Source: Nocardia arthritidis NBRC 100137
Lineage (GTDB): Bacteria; Actinomycetota; Actinomycetes; Mycobacteriales; Mycobacteriaceae
Length of the DNA: 64,000 nt
Assembly (NCBI RefSeq): GCF_001612765.1
Contig: NZ_BDBB01000006.1
Span: 1-64,000 of the forward strand
Direction: 5' to 3'
Of this stretch, positions 28,590 to 36,706 are shown one piece after another (the first letter of the stretch is position 1; each line of letters starts with the position of its first letter). A model generated the notes under the pieces. The model was not told the DNA's origin, ran no database searches, and was given only the letters and a program-made list of their open reading frames with translations. A program made the translations under genes and the position numbers.

Positions 28590-29777
28590 TCAAATCTTGA
28601 CCTTGGCCCACTTCGCGAACCGGGCCAGGGAATCGGTGCCGCGGCGGGCGTGGGCGAGTACGCGCACGGTCTCGTGGACTTGGGGATGGTTGCGCGTCAG
28701 CCCCGGTGCGATCCGGCGCGCCTGGTCGAGGCTGGTGAGGGCCCGCTGCTTGTCCCCGTGTAGCAACCACGCGCGCGACACGTCGATCCAGTGATGCCCG
28801 GCACGGGACGGTGTGACCGATGCCGGTAGCCGAATCCGCTCGGCGCGGCTCACCGCGGTCGTGCCATCGGACAACTCGACGGGCACAGCGACGGAGTGGA
28901 TCTCGACGTTCGGCAACTGGAACCCGGTCCCGTACTCCTGATACCGCTCGGAGCTGATCGCCTCGCCGATCCGGCGTGCTTCCCGGAGATGCGTGTCGGC
29001 GGTGTCGGCGTCGAGCGCGCGAGCCGACAGTATCGACCCGCGCAGGTGCAACGCGCCCCGCACCGCGAGGACTTCCGGTGTCGCGGGCAACTGTTCGCTG
29101 GCGGCGTGCGCGCGTTCGATGATCCGCAGCCCACCGGCGTACGCGCCGGAGTACAGCAGGATCAGCGCGCGATGGTATTCCGCCGCGAGCGGCCACACCG
29201 GGTCACCACTGCGCTCAGCGGCCCACACGCAGCGCTCGGCGGCCAGTCCGGCGAGGTCGAGGTAGCCGTACCGGTAGGCGACCGACGACGCGCTGTTGTA
29301 GGCGTAGGCGAGCGTCGAATAGATCTTCTCCACACGATGCCCGGAAGGCTCGTCGCTCGCGAGCACGTGCAAACCGTGGATCACCTCCGGCAGTTCGGCA
29401 GTGTGATCTCCGTACCGGCCGCGACCCCTGCTCTCCTGAACCCGACGCAGTGCGGCAGTCAGCTCTTCCAGCGTGCCCGGCGCGCTCAGAGGTTCGTCGT
29501 CGAATGCCAGCAGCTTCCGGCGCAACTCGCGAATGGTGGCGTGCGCGCCGGCATCGTCACCCGCCGGGGTGTAGGGCTGCCCGGTCAGGTCCTCGATGTT
29601 CACGCCCAGAGCGTCTGCCACGGCTGCGATGAACGCGGGCGAGGCAGGCCGGGCGCCTCGCTCGACCTTACGCAGCAGCGAAATCGAGACGTTCGCCTTC
29701 TGCGCGAGCTGTAGCTGTGTGAGCCGAACCAGCTTGCGCGCCCTGGCGGTCCGCTCCCCGATCCCGGCATCGTCCAT
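28590..29777 (-). CDS. XRE-family regulator with C-terminal TPR-like domain
   Basis: 395 residues. N-terminal HTH: ERTARARKLVRLTQLQLAQKANVSISLLRKVERGARPASP (residues about 8-50). The remainder is helical with TPR-like pairs (YSTLAYAYNSASSVAYRYGYLDLAGLAAERCVW, LAAEYHRALILLYSGAY, HWIDVSRAWLLHGDKQRALTSL). This is the large actinobacterial class of single-copy XRE/TPR regulators that often sit beside tiny genes. Here it is divergent from two coupled small genes, its inferred partners. Nothing shows the inducing signal. Confidence 0.85.
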   Translation of the reverse strand: MDDAGIGERTARARKLVRLTQLQLAQKANVSISLLRKVERGARPASPAFIAAVADALGVNIEDLTGQPYTPAGDDAGAHATIRELRRKLLAFDDEPLSAPGTLEELTAALRRVQESRGRGRYGDHTAELPEVIHGLHVLASDEPSGHRVEKIYSTLAYAYNSASSVAYRYGYLDLAGLAAERCVWAAERSGDPVWPLAAEYHRALILLYSGAYAGGLRIIERAHAASEQLPATPEVLAVRGALHLRGSILSARALDADTADTHLREARRIGEAISSERYQEYGTGFQLPNVEIHSVAVPVELSDGTTAVSRAERIRLPASVTPSRAGHHWIDVSRAWLLHGDKQRALTSLDQARRIAPGLTRNHPQVHETVRVLAHARRGTDSLARFAKWAKVKI

Positions 29778-29920
29778 GTCTCCACGGTGACACACGATGT
29801 GCCGCTTCGCAGGGTCTCACTCAGGACAAGGTATTCGCAGGCCCCGGCGTCGGGTTGAGCGCTCGAGCTCCTCGGCGCCGGGCGCTCACCAAACAATCAC
29901 AAATAGAGGGGATACAGCCA

Positions 29921-30085
29921 ATGCCCGCAGAGCTCGCAGTCACCCTGATCGTCATGGCCGCCGTCGGCGGACTGCTGATACTCGTCTTCTGGGTGTTGCC
30001 CTGGCTACTCGACCTCGGCGGCGAGCCGGACGAGTCGGTCTCGGCGCGTGAGATCTTCGCGCGGCTGGAGGACGAGCAGCGATGA
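29921..30085 (+). CDS. Small single-pass membrane protein
   Basis: 54 residues. One hydrophobic helix (about 5-30: LAVTLIVMAAVGGLLILVFW) followed by an acidic tail GEPDESVSAREIFARLEDEQR. ATG 29921 follows GAGGGG. Its TGA overlaps the ATG of the next small gene (ATGA), so the two are translationally coupled. Too short to assign to a family. Divergent from the XRE/TPR regulator. Confidence 0.7.
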   Translation: MPAELAVTLIVMAAVGGLLILVFWVLPWLLDLGGEPDESVSAREIFARLEDEQR

Positions 30086-30249
30086 CGACGCGGCGTTCCT
30101 GGGTGGAGGACTACTGCGAAGACGGCAATATGCCCGCCGACGACGAGCACGCGCGAGGGCTGATGAAACTGCACGCGAGTTGCACACCGCCATGTCCGCG
30201 AAAGCTGAGCGCCGAACGCTATCTCCGCGAGCACGGCCTCTACCACTGA
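30082..30249 (+). CDS. 55-residue cysteine-containing protein, unknown function
   Basis: Starts at the ATG that overlaps the previous stop. The product has an acidic N-terminus (SWVEDYCEDGNMPADDEH) and LHASCTPPCPRKLSAERYLREHGL; Cys12, Cys35 and Cys39 plus His could bind a metal, which is inference. Coding potential is supported by coupling and by codon use. The last codons and stop (CTCTACCACTGAGCT) are identical to the D-arm of the tRNA-Thr gene downstream, so the C-terminus may have been formed by the tRNA-derived repeat. Confidence 0.6.
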   Translation: MTTRRSWVEDYCEDGNMPADDEHARGLMKLHASCTPPCPRKLSAERYLREHGLYH

Positions 30250-30412
30250 GCTCAGACGCGCAGCGACTGCGACATCGAGCCCCCTGTCAGGATTGAACTG
30301 ACGACCGCTCGCTTACAACACCGGGCACGGCCTCTACCACTGAGCTCAGACGCGCAGCGGCTGCGACATGGAGCCCCCTGTCAGGATTGAACTGACGACC
30401 GCTCGCTTACAA
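30231..30412. repeat. Imperfect tandem repeat containing the tRNA-Thr 3' half
   Basis: Two 88-bp copies, 30231-30318 and 30325-30412, at a 94-bp period, differ at two positions. Each holds a tRNA D-arm-like stretch, a linker, and the 3' half of tRNA-Thr from the anticodon loop to the CCA end (CGA in the left copy). The left unit plus the following D-arm forms a degenerate tRNA whose acceptor and anticodon stems cannot pair. The right copy merges into the intact tRNA. Confidence 0.85.
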
Positions 30413-30443
30413 GGCGAGTGCTCTACCACTGAGCTAAGGAGGC
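30369..30443 (-). tRNA. tRNA-Thr (anticodon UGU)
   Basis: Full cloverleaf on the minus strand: acceptor GCCTCCT/AGGGGGC, D-stem GCTC/GAGC, anticodon stem CTCGC/GCGAG with loop CTTGTAA (anticodon TGT), T-arm GTCAG-TTCAATC-CTGAC, discriminator T and an encoded CCA. Its 3' end points left, toward the small genes, XRE regulator and lysin. The 3' half is duplicated immediately beyond the CCA end. Confidence 0.95.
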
Positions 30444-30696
30444 GGGAAAGCGGTTGTCATCATAACCGGGGCCGCTGTCCGGGCGACAGCGGAACCGCGT
30501 TCGGCGCCGAACGCGACCATTACGACCGGACAACCGCTTTCGAGTGAAGCGAGATCGAGCATTGCTCGTTCGCGACCCCGCCCAGGCCCGAGCGACCGGC
30601 CCGCCCACGACGAAGTCGTCGACGGGGTCGCTCGGACGTGAGACATGACGGGACCACGAACCTGCCGCGCCGGAAGCGCGGCACTCGGAGGACCGA

Positions 30697-30945
30697 TCAG
30701 GACTGGGCGCCCTGACGAGCCGCGTCGTCGGCGGCCATGGCGTCGCGCAGGCTCTTCGGACGCATGTCGGTCCAGTTCTTCTCCACGTACTCGACACAGG
30801 CGGCGCGGCTGTCCTCGCCGAACACGACTCGCCATCCGGCTGGAACCTCTGCGAAGGCCGGCCACAGGGAATGCTGTTCCTCGTCGTTGACCAGGACGAA
30901 GAAGCGGCCGTCTTCATCATCGAAGGGGTTGGTGCTCAATTTCAC
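30697..30945 (-). CDS. MbtH family protein (orphan)
   Basis: 82 residues. [39 protein letters not shown] and [10 protein letters not shown] contain all conserved MbtH positions, including the three Trp and the Pro of LWPA. MbtH proteins bind and activate adenylation domains of NRPSs in siderophore or antibiotic synthesis. No NRPS is present in the window, so it probably serves one elsewhere. GTG 30945 is the likely start; a longer start is possible. Confidence 0.9.
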   Translation of the reverse strand: MKLSTNPFDDEDGRFFVLVNDEEQHSLWPAFAEVPAGWRVVFGEDSRAACVEYVEKNWTDMRPKSLRDAMAADDAARQGAQS

Positions 30946-31108
30946 CTCACTGGATACTGGCGCTATGTACGGGATCGCTCCTGGTTCGCCCGGTGCCGGG
31001 CTGCTGTGAACCCCTGACACCGAGAGACCCCGAGCGTTGTTTCGACACTAGCAAGCAAGACGTTACGCCTGGGCGGTTACCTAGGCCGCCACCCCGGCCG
31101 ACTCACAA

Positions 31109-31927
31109 TCAGCCAGCGAAGAAGTCCAAGAGAATCTTGTTGACCGCCTCGGGCCGCTCCAAATACCCGAAATGCCCCGCGTCGGGTACCTCCTGGTACC
31201 GCGCACCCGGAATCACGTCGGCGATCTCCCTGGACAGATACGGCGGAATCATCCGGTCGTCGGCGAATCCGATCGAAAGACAAGGCACCCGGATCGCCCG
31301 GTATGCCTGCATCCGGTCGAAATCGTGGTCCATCCTGCGCTGGGCGCGAATGCCGGGCGTGACCGGTCCTCCGGTGAACTCGAACATGTCGAGCCAGTCG
31401 CGCGCGGCGTTCGTGTCGGCCATGGTCGCGGGCGAGAGATTCATGACCGCGGTGATCGCCGCCTCGTATTTCGGCGGCAGTTTCACCCCGGCGGCGTCGA
31501 GTTCGTGTTCGCCGAGCGAAAGCGTCTTCTGGAACTGGTCCAGCCGCCCGTGTCCGGCCATGAACACCGCCTTGCGCACCAGGTCGGGGCGGGCCAGGGC
31601 CAGCTCCTGCGCCACGCGCGCCCCCATCGAGGTGCCCACCACCAGCGCCGGGCCCTCGTCCAGGAATTCGATCAGGGCCGCGGTGTCGGCGACCAGCTCA
31701 TCGATGGTCATGCCCGAGGCCGCCTCGAAGGACGGCGCGATCCCGCGATTGTCGAACGTGCACACCCGGTAACCGGCCGCGACCAGGGCGGGAACCTGGT
31801 GCAGCTCCCATACCCGGCCGGGACTGCCGGTGCCCATGATCATGACCACGAGCGGCGCGGAGCCCTTGGCGCGGTCACCCTTCACCTGATAGTTGAGGGA
31901 AATCCCGTTCACCGTGGCCAGCGGCAT
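31109..31927 (-). CDS. Alpha/beta-fold hydrolase
   Basis: 272 residues. Oxyanion strand VVMIMGTGSPGRVWE, nucleophile elbow GTSMGARV, catalytic Asp in FADDRMIPP and His in DAGHFGYLERPEAV. Typical of lipolytic or C-C hydrolases; substrate unknown. ATG 31927 has AAAGGG upstream and begins PLATVNGISLNYQV, the usual N-terminus. It follows the MbtH gene in the opposite transcription order (same strand, upstream by 163 bp), so a common operon is possible but not shown. Confidence 0.85.
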   Translation of the reverse strand: MPLATVNGISLNYQVKGDRAKGSAPLVVMIMGTGSPGRVWELHQVPALVAAGYRVCTFDNRGIAPSFEAASGMTIDELVADTAALIEFLDEGPALVVGTSMGARVAQELALARPDLVRKAVFMAGHGRLDQFQKTLSLGEHELDAAGVKLPPKYEAAITAVMNLSPATMADTNAARDWLDMFEFTGGPVTPGIRAQRRMDHDFDRMQAYRAIRVPCLSIGFADDRMIPPYLSREIADVIPGARYQEVPDAGHFGYLERPEAVNKILLDFFAG

Positions 31928-32117
31928 GTCGACCCTTTCGTGGAGAGTTGGTGCAGGTTCCCACGGTATAGGGACCGGTGGGGCGGACGCATCGACCGGG
32001 GGTGCCCCGGCGGCGCGTGTCGCCCTTCGGCCAGCGCCCCGGCGGACGCACCCTCCAGCGTCGCATACCATTGGCTTTTCGCAGGGTAAGAGCGCACTGA
32101 GCCGGGAGGACTTGACG

Positions 32118-32288
32118 ATGGCCGTGAAGGGCAGCGCGAACGACATTGCGGACGACGATCTGGAACCGCTCGCCGACGAAACCGCGCGTCAGGCGCAGCG
32201 GGTGGTCGCGGCCTACGCCGAGGACGCCGATGAGTGCCGGATGTTGTTGTCCATGCTGGGTATTGGACCGAACGCTCGAGGCGAATAG
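32118..32288 (+). CDS. Small conserved-looking actinobacterial protein
   Basis: 56 residues: DDDLEPLADETARQAQRVVAAYAEDADECRMLLSMLGIGP. Helical and acidic, with a single Cys in the ECRMLLSMLG motif, a pattern I associate with small actinobacterial proteins of unknown function. ATG 32118 has GGGAGGA 7 nt upstream, a strong ribosome binding site. It precedes otsA by 75 bp on the same strand and may be co-transcribed with it. Confidence 0.7.
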   Translation: MAVKGSANDIADDDLEPLADETARQAQRVVAAYAEDADECRMLLSMLGIGPNARGE

Positions 32289-32363
32289 TCTCGTTCTCGA
32301 CGCCAACGGCGACGTCGACTACACAACTCCAGCGGGATGAAGCAACGCGCAAAGGATGCGTGA

Positions 32364-33923
32364 GTGGACCAGATGAATCCGTCCGACGACTCCGAGCAAG
32401 TCAGAGACACTTCGACTGCTGACGCCGCGAGGGAGAACAACAGCTCCGGGGCGGGCTCCGGTTTCGTCGTCGTCGCCAACCGGCTCCCCGTCGACCTCGA
32501 GCGACTGCCCGACGGCAGCACCCGATGGAAGCGCAGCCCGGGTGGTCTGGTGACCGCGCTGGAATCGGTCCTGCGCAACAACAAGGGGGCGTGGGTCGGC
32601 TGGGCGGGCGTCCCCAACGTCGAGGTGGACCCGATCATCGAGGACGGCCTCGAACTGCATCCGGTCCCGCTGTCCGCGGACGAGGTGGCCGACTACTACG
32701 AGGGCTTCTCCAACGGCACGCTGTGGCCGCTCTACCACGACGTGATCGTGCGGCCGGTGTACGACCGCAAATGGTGGAGCGCCTACGTCACCGTGAACCG
32801 GCGCTTCGCCGAGGCCACCGCCAAGGTCGCCGCCGAGGGCGCGACCGTGTGGGTGCAGGACTACCAGCTCCAGCTGGTGCCCAAGATGCTGCGCATGCTG
32901 CGCCCGGACCTGACCATCGGATTCTTCCTGCACATCCCGTTCCCGCCGGTCGAGCTGTTCATGCAGATGCCGTGGCGCACGGAGATCGTGGAGGGCCTGC
33001 TCGGCGCCGACCTCATCGGCTTCCACCTGCCCGGCGGTGCGCAGAACTTCCTCTATCTGGCCCGCAGGCTGGCCGGGCAGCCGACCTCGCGAGGCTCGAT
33101 CGGGGTGCGCTCCAAGCTCGGCGTCGTCCAGGTGGGGTTCCGCACGGTGCGGGTGGGCGCGTTCCCCATCTCGATCGCCTCCGCCGAACTGGACGAGCAT
33201 TCCCGGCGCAGATCGGTGCGCGAACGCGCCGCCAAGATCCGGGCCGAGCTGGGCAACCCGAAGACCATCCTGCTCGGCGTGGACCGGCTGGATTACACCA
33301 AGGGCATCGACATCCGCCTCAACGCGCTCGAGGAGTTGCTGATCGAGGGCCGGATCGATCCCGCCGACACGGTGATGATCCAGCTGGCCACCCCTAGCCG
33401 CGAGCGGGTGGAGAGCTACATCCAGATGCGCGGCGACATCGAACGCCAGGTCGGCCGGATCAACGGCGAGTTCGCCCGGGTCGGTTACCCGGTGGTGCAC
33501 TACCTGCACCGTCCGATCCCGCGCGACGAGCTGGTCGCGTTCTTCGTGGCCGCCGACGTGATGCTGGTGACGCCGCTGCGCGACGGCATGAACCTCGTCG
33601 CCAAGGAGTACGTCGCGTGCCACAGCGGGCTCAACGGCGCCCTGGTGCTGAGCGAGTTCACCGGCGCGGCGGCCGAGCTGCGGCAGGCGTACCTGTGCAA
33701 CCCGCACGACCTGGACGACGTGAAGGACGCCATCGTCGCGGCTGTCGAGGACGAGCGCGACGTCAAGCGCAGGCGGATGCGTTCGATGCGCAGGCAGGTG
33801 CTCGCCCACGACGTGGATCGCTGGGCGCGCGCCTTCCTCGACGCCTTGGCCCAGGACCAGGTCGCGGGCAGCGCGCTGCTCACCGACGACGACGTCTACC
33901 CGGAGGACCGCGACCCGCGCTGA
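32364..33923 (+). CDS. otsA: Trehalose-6-phosphate synthase
   Basis: 519 residues, GT20. [73 protein letters not shown] and LSEFTGAA are present in order. It makes trehalose-6-phosphate from UDP-glucose and glucose-6-phosphate; trehalose feeds osmoprotection and mycolate transfer in mycolic-acid bacteria. Rossmann halves at about 35-260 and 265-490. GTG 32364. No otsB is adjacent. Located beside the mce4 locus as in M. tuberculosis (Rv3490). Confidence 0.95.
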   Translation: MDQMNPSDDSEQVRDTSTADAARENNSSGAGSGFVVVANRLPVDLERLPDGSTRWKRSPGGLVTALESVLRNNKGAWVGWAGVPNVEVDPIIEDGLELHPVPLSADEVADYYEGFSNGTLWPLYHDVIVRPVYDRKWWSAYVTVNRRFAEATAKVAAEGATVWVQDYQLQLVPKMLRMLRPDLTIGFFLHIPFPPVELFMQMPWRTEIVEGLLGADLIGFHLPGGAQNFLYLARRLAGQPTSRGSIGVRSKLGVVQVGFRTVRVGAFPISIASAELDEHSRRRSVRERAAKIRAELGNPKTILLGVDRLDYTKGIDIRLNALEELLIEGRIDPADTVMIQLATPSRERVESYIQMRGDIERQVGRINGEFARVGYPVVHYLHRPIPRDELVAFFVAADVMLVTPLRDGMNLVAKEYVACHSGLNGALVLSEFTGAAAELRQAYLCNPHDLDDVKDAIVAAVEDERDVKRRRMRSMRRQVLAHDVDRWARAFLDALAQDQVAGSALLTDDDVYPEDRDPR

Positions 33924-33990
33924 GGCCGTTCACAGGAATCACCCAGCTTCGGTCCAGGAACTTCGCAGCCGGATACCGGACCATTTAGCC

Positions 33991-34722
33991 ATGAGTGGTG
34001 CCCCCGTGCAGCAGACACCCGAGGCCAGGGTCCTGGTGGTCGACGACGAGCCGATGATCGTCGAACTGCTCGCGGTGAGCCTGCGCTACCAGGGCTTCGA
34101 AGTGGATACCGCGGCCGACGGCGCCCAAGCGCTGGACAAGGCGCGCTCCTTCCGTCCCCAGGCCCTGATCGTGGACGTGATGATGCCCGGCATGGACGGC
34201 TTCGGCCTGCTGCGCAGGTTGCGCGCCGACGGTGTCGACGCACCCGTGCTGTTCCTGACCGCGCGCGACGACGTGCAGGATAAGATCACCGGCCTCACCC
34301 TGGGCGCCGACGACTACGTCACCAAGCCGTTCAGCCTGGAAGAAGTGGTGGCCCGGCTGCGCGTCATCCTGCGCCGCGCGGGTCACGCGGCCCCGCAGCG
34401 GGAGAGCTCCCGTCTGCGCTTCGAGGACATCGAGCTCGACGACGACACCCACGAGGTGTGGAAGGCGGGTGAACCGGTCGCGCTGTCGCCCACCGAATTC
34501 ACGCTGCTGCGCTACTTCATGGTCAACGCGGGCACCGTACTCAGCAAGCCGCGCATCCTCGACCACGTCTGGCGCTACGACTTCGGCGGCGAGGTCGGCG
34601 TGGTGGAGACCTACGTCTCCTACCTGCGCAAAAAGGTCGACACCGGCGACACGCGGCTGATCCACACCTTGCGCGGCGTCGGTTACGTGATGCGCGCGCC
34701 CCATCGCAAGAGCGGTTCATGA
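33991..34722 (+). CDS. phoP: OmpR-family response regulator PhoP
   Basis: 243 residues. Receiver domain with acidic pair Asp18/Asp19 and phospho-acceptor Asp62 in LIVDVMMPGMDGFG, Lys in DYVTKPFSLEEVVARLRVILRRAG, then a winged helix with ALSPTEFTLLRYFMVNAG and ILDHVWRYDFGGEVGVVETYVSYLRKKVDTG. This is nearly the M. tuberculosis PhoP sequence as I remember it, more so than other OmpR regulators. Overlaps phoR by ATGA. Likely controls acid/cell-envelope genes. Confidence 0.88.
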   Translation: MSGAPVQQTPEARVLVVDDEPMIVELLAVSLRYQGFEVDTAADGAQALDKARSFRPQALIVDVMMPGMDGFGLLRRLRADGVDAPVLFLTARDDVQDKITGLTLGADDYVTKPFSLEEVVARLRVILRRAGHAAPQRESSRLRFEDIELDDDTHEVWKAGEPVALSPTEFTLLRYFMVNAGTVLSKPRILDHVWRYDFGGEVGVVETYVSYLRKKVDTGDTRLIHTLRGVGYVMRAPHRKSGS

Positions 34723-36179
34723 GCCCGAGCCGGCTCGGGCTGGTGCGTGCGAAGGTCTCCGGCCTCTCATCCGCGATTCCATTGCGCGGGACCTTGACGA
34801 TCCTGCTGGTGCTCACCGCCGGGCTCGGCCTGCTCGTCTCCGGCATGGTGGTCACCTCGGCCTTGGAAGGCCAGTTGACCAATCGAACCGACCAGCAGTT
34901 GCGTGAAGGCGCGATGGAATGGTCCAGGCGCCCGCCTCCGCCACCGGTGCTACCGCCCGAGCCGCGCCACGCCCCGAGCCAGTTCTACGTGCGCTCGATG
35001 CGCACCGACGGGCGCCTGTTTCTCGTCCCGGCGTTCGCCGTCGACTCCGAACCCGCCCTGCCCGCGACCCCACCACCGTCCGGCCCGTACACCGTCGGCT
35101 CCGTGAACGGAGGGCCGATCCAGTGGCGTGTGCTGACGCTGCGCACACCGGAGGGCACGACGACGGTCGCCCTGCCGCTCACGCAGAACACCGACACCGT
35201 GCACCGGCTCGTGATGCTCGAGCTGATCGTCGGGGCGATAGTCCTGGCCGTGCTGGCGGTGCTCGCGTATTTCCTGGTGCGGCGCAGCCTTCGTCCGCTG
35301 CGGCGGGTGGAGAGCACCGCCGCAGCCATCGCACGCGGCGACCTGCACCGCCGCGTGCCGGTGCGCGATACCAACACCGAGGTAGACCGGCTTTCCAGAT
35401 CGCTGAACGGAATGCTGGCGCAAATCCAGCGCGCGTTCACCGCGACCGCCGCGTCCGAGGAAGCGGCACGCAAGTCCGAGGAGCGCATGCGCCGTTTCAT
35501 CGCCGACGCCAGCCACGAGCTGCGCACGCCGTTGACGACCATCCGCGGGTTCGCCGAACTGTATCGCCAGGGCGCCACCGACGATCCCGCCGCGTTCATG
35601 GACCGCATCGAGCGCGAATCCCAGCGGATGGGCGTGCTGGTGGAAGACCTGCTGATGCTCGCGCGGCTGGATGCCCAGCGCCCGCTGGAGCTGGGCCCGG
35701 TGGACCTGCTCGCCGTCGCCAGCGACGCCGTGCACAACGCACGCGCCGTGGTCGCCGCCGGACATACCGAGGGTCCCGTCCGCACCATCGAACTGAAGAT
35801 CGAACCGGGCGAGGGAACGCTCGAGGTGATCGGCGACGAGGCGCGGCTGCGCCAGGTCTTGGGCAACCTGCTGAACAACGCCGTCACGCACACCGCGCCC
35901 GACGCGAAGGTGACCGTGCGGCTGGCTCCCGGCGCTGACGACGTGCGGCTCGAGGTGGCCGATACGGGTCCCGGCCTGCCCCAGGAGGAGGCCGAACGCG
36001 TCTTCGAGCGCTTCTACCGCACCGACACCTCCCGCGCGCGAACCAGCGGCGGCACCGGGCTCGGCTTGTCCATCGTGCAGGCGCTGGTGACCGCGCACGG
36101 CGGCGAGGTCGGCGTGCGCAGTTCGCCCGAGGCGGGGACAACGTTCACGGTGCGGCTGCCACGCAGGCTGCCGGAGTGA
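34719..36179 (+). CDS. phoR: Sensor histidine kinase PhoR
   Basis: 486 residues, matching M. tuberculosis PhoR (485). TM1 about 25-50, extracytoplasmic Pro-rich sensor about 60-160, TM2 about 165-187, HAMP, then H-box RRFIADASHELRTPLTTIRGFAELYRQGA, N-box LGNLLNNAVTHT, G1 VADTGPGL and G2 GGTGLGLSIV. Translationally coupled to phoP. Convergent with the mce4-associated mam genes with 20 bp between stops. Confidence 0.88.
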   Translation: MSPSRLGLVRAKVSGLSSAIPLRGTLTILLVLTAGLGLLVSGMVVTSALEGQLTNRTDQQLREGAMEWSRRPPPPPVLPPEPRHAPSQFYVRSMRTDGRLFLVPAFAVDSEPALPATPPPSGPYTVGSVNGGPIQWRVLTLRTPEGTTTVALPLTQNTDTVHRLVMLELIVGAIVLAVLAVLAYFLVRRSLRPLRRVESTAAAIARGDLHRRVPVRDTNTEVDRLSRSLNGMLAQIQRAFTATAASEEAARKSEERMRRFIADASHELRTPLTTIRGFAELYRQGATDDPAAFMDRIERESQRMGVLVEDLLMLARLDAQRPLELGPVDLLAVASDAVHNARAVVAAGHTEGPVRTIELKIEPGEGTLEVIGDEARLRQVLGNLLNNAVTHTAPDAKVTVRLAPGADDVRLEVADTGPGLPQEEAERVFERFYRTDTSRARTSGGTGLGLSIVQALVTAHGGEVGVRSSPEAGTTFTVRLPRRLPE

Positions 36180-36199
36180 CCCTGGCGAATTCGCCGGAC

Positions 36200-36706
36200 T
36201 CAGACCGGGGTAACCGCCGAGACCAACCAGTGCGAGTCCGCCTTCGTCAGCGTCACTCGCACACGACTGCCGGTGGTGGTGCCCTGCGGGGTGTCCTTGC
36301 TCGTCATCACCTGGTTGAGGAACAACAGCACTTGCGCGTGCGAACGGTCCGCGGAGATGACACCGCCCGCCTGGGTGGTCGCGGTGACGGTGAGCTGCTT
36401 CTCCTTGGCTCCCGGCGCGATCTGCTTGTCGATCAGCGTCAGATAGTCGTCGCGGAAGTCACCGGTCAGGTTGTCGGCGGACTTGCGCAGTTCGGTGTCC
36501 ACGGTCTGCGGGTTGTAGGTGAACATGGCCTCGAGGGTGCGTCCCGCCGTCGCGACCGCGTCCGCGCGCGACTGCTCGGCCTGCCGGTCGTCCCAGTAGC
36601 GGTAACCGTTGACGCCACCGATCACCGCGGCCGCGGCGACCACGACACCGAGTACCGCGAGCAGGATCTTGGCCCGAATTCCGTTCATGCTGCGTCCGCC
36701 GGTCAT
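36200..36706 (-). CDS. mam4B: Mce-associated membrane protein Mam4B
   Basis: 168 residues. One N-terminal transmembrane helix (AKILLAVLGVVVAAAAVIGG) and an extracytoplasmic domain with FRDDYLTLIDKQIAPGAKEKQLTVTAT and a C-terminal VRVTLTKADSHWLVSAVTPV, the usual Mam/VirB8-like fold. Last gene of the mce4 operon; ATG 36706 overlaps the mam4A stop. Mam proteins are required for or stabilise Mce transport complexes. Confidence 0.88.
   Translation of the reverse strand: MTGGRSMNGIRAKILLAVLGVVVAAAAVIGGVNGYRYWDDRQAEQSRADAVATAGRTLEAMFTYNPQTVDTELRKSADNLTGDFRDDYLTLIDKQIAPGAKEKQLTVTATTQAGGVISADRSHAQVLLFLNQVMTSKDTPQGTTTGSRVRVTLTKADSHWLVSAVTPV

Noticed and set aside
30275..30349. A second tRNA-Thr gene left of the intact one
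   Set aside because: The acceptor and anticodon 5' strands do not pair and CCA is CGA; it is a degenerate duplication.
26372..30443. A complete prophage or integrative element at the tRNA
   Set aside because: No integrase, excisionase, capsid, terminase or replication gene; only isolated accessory genes and a repeat.
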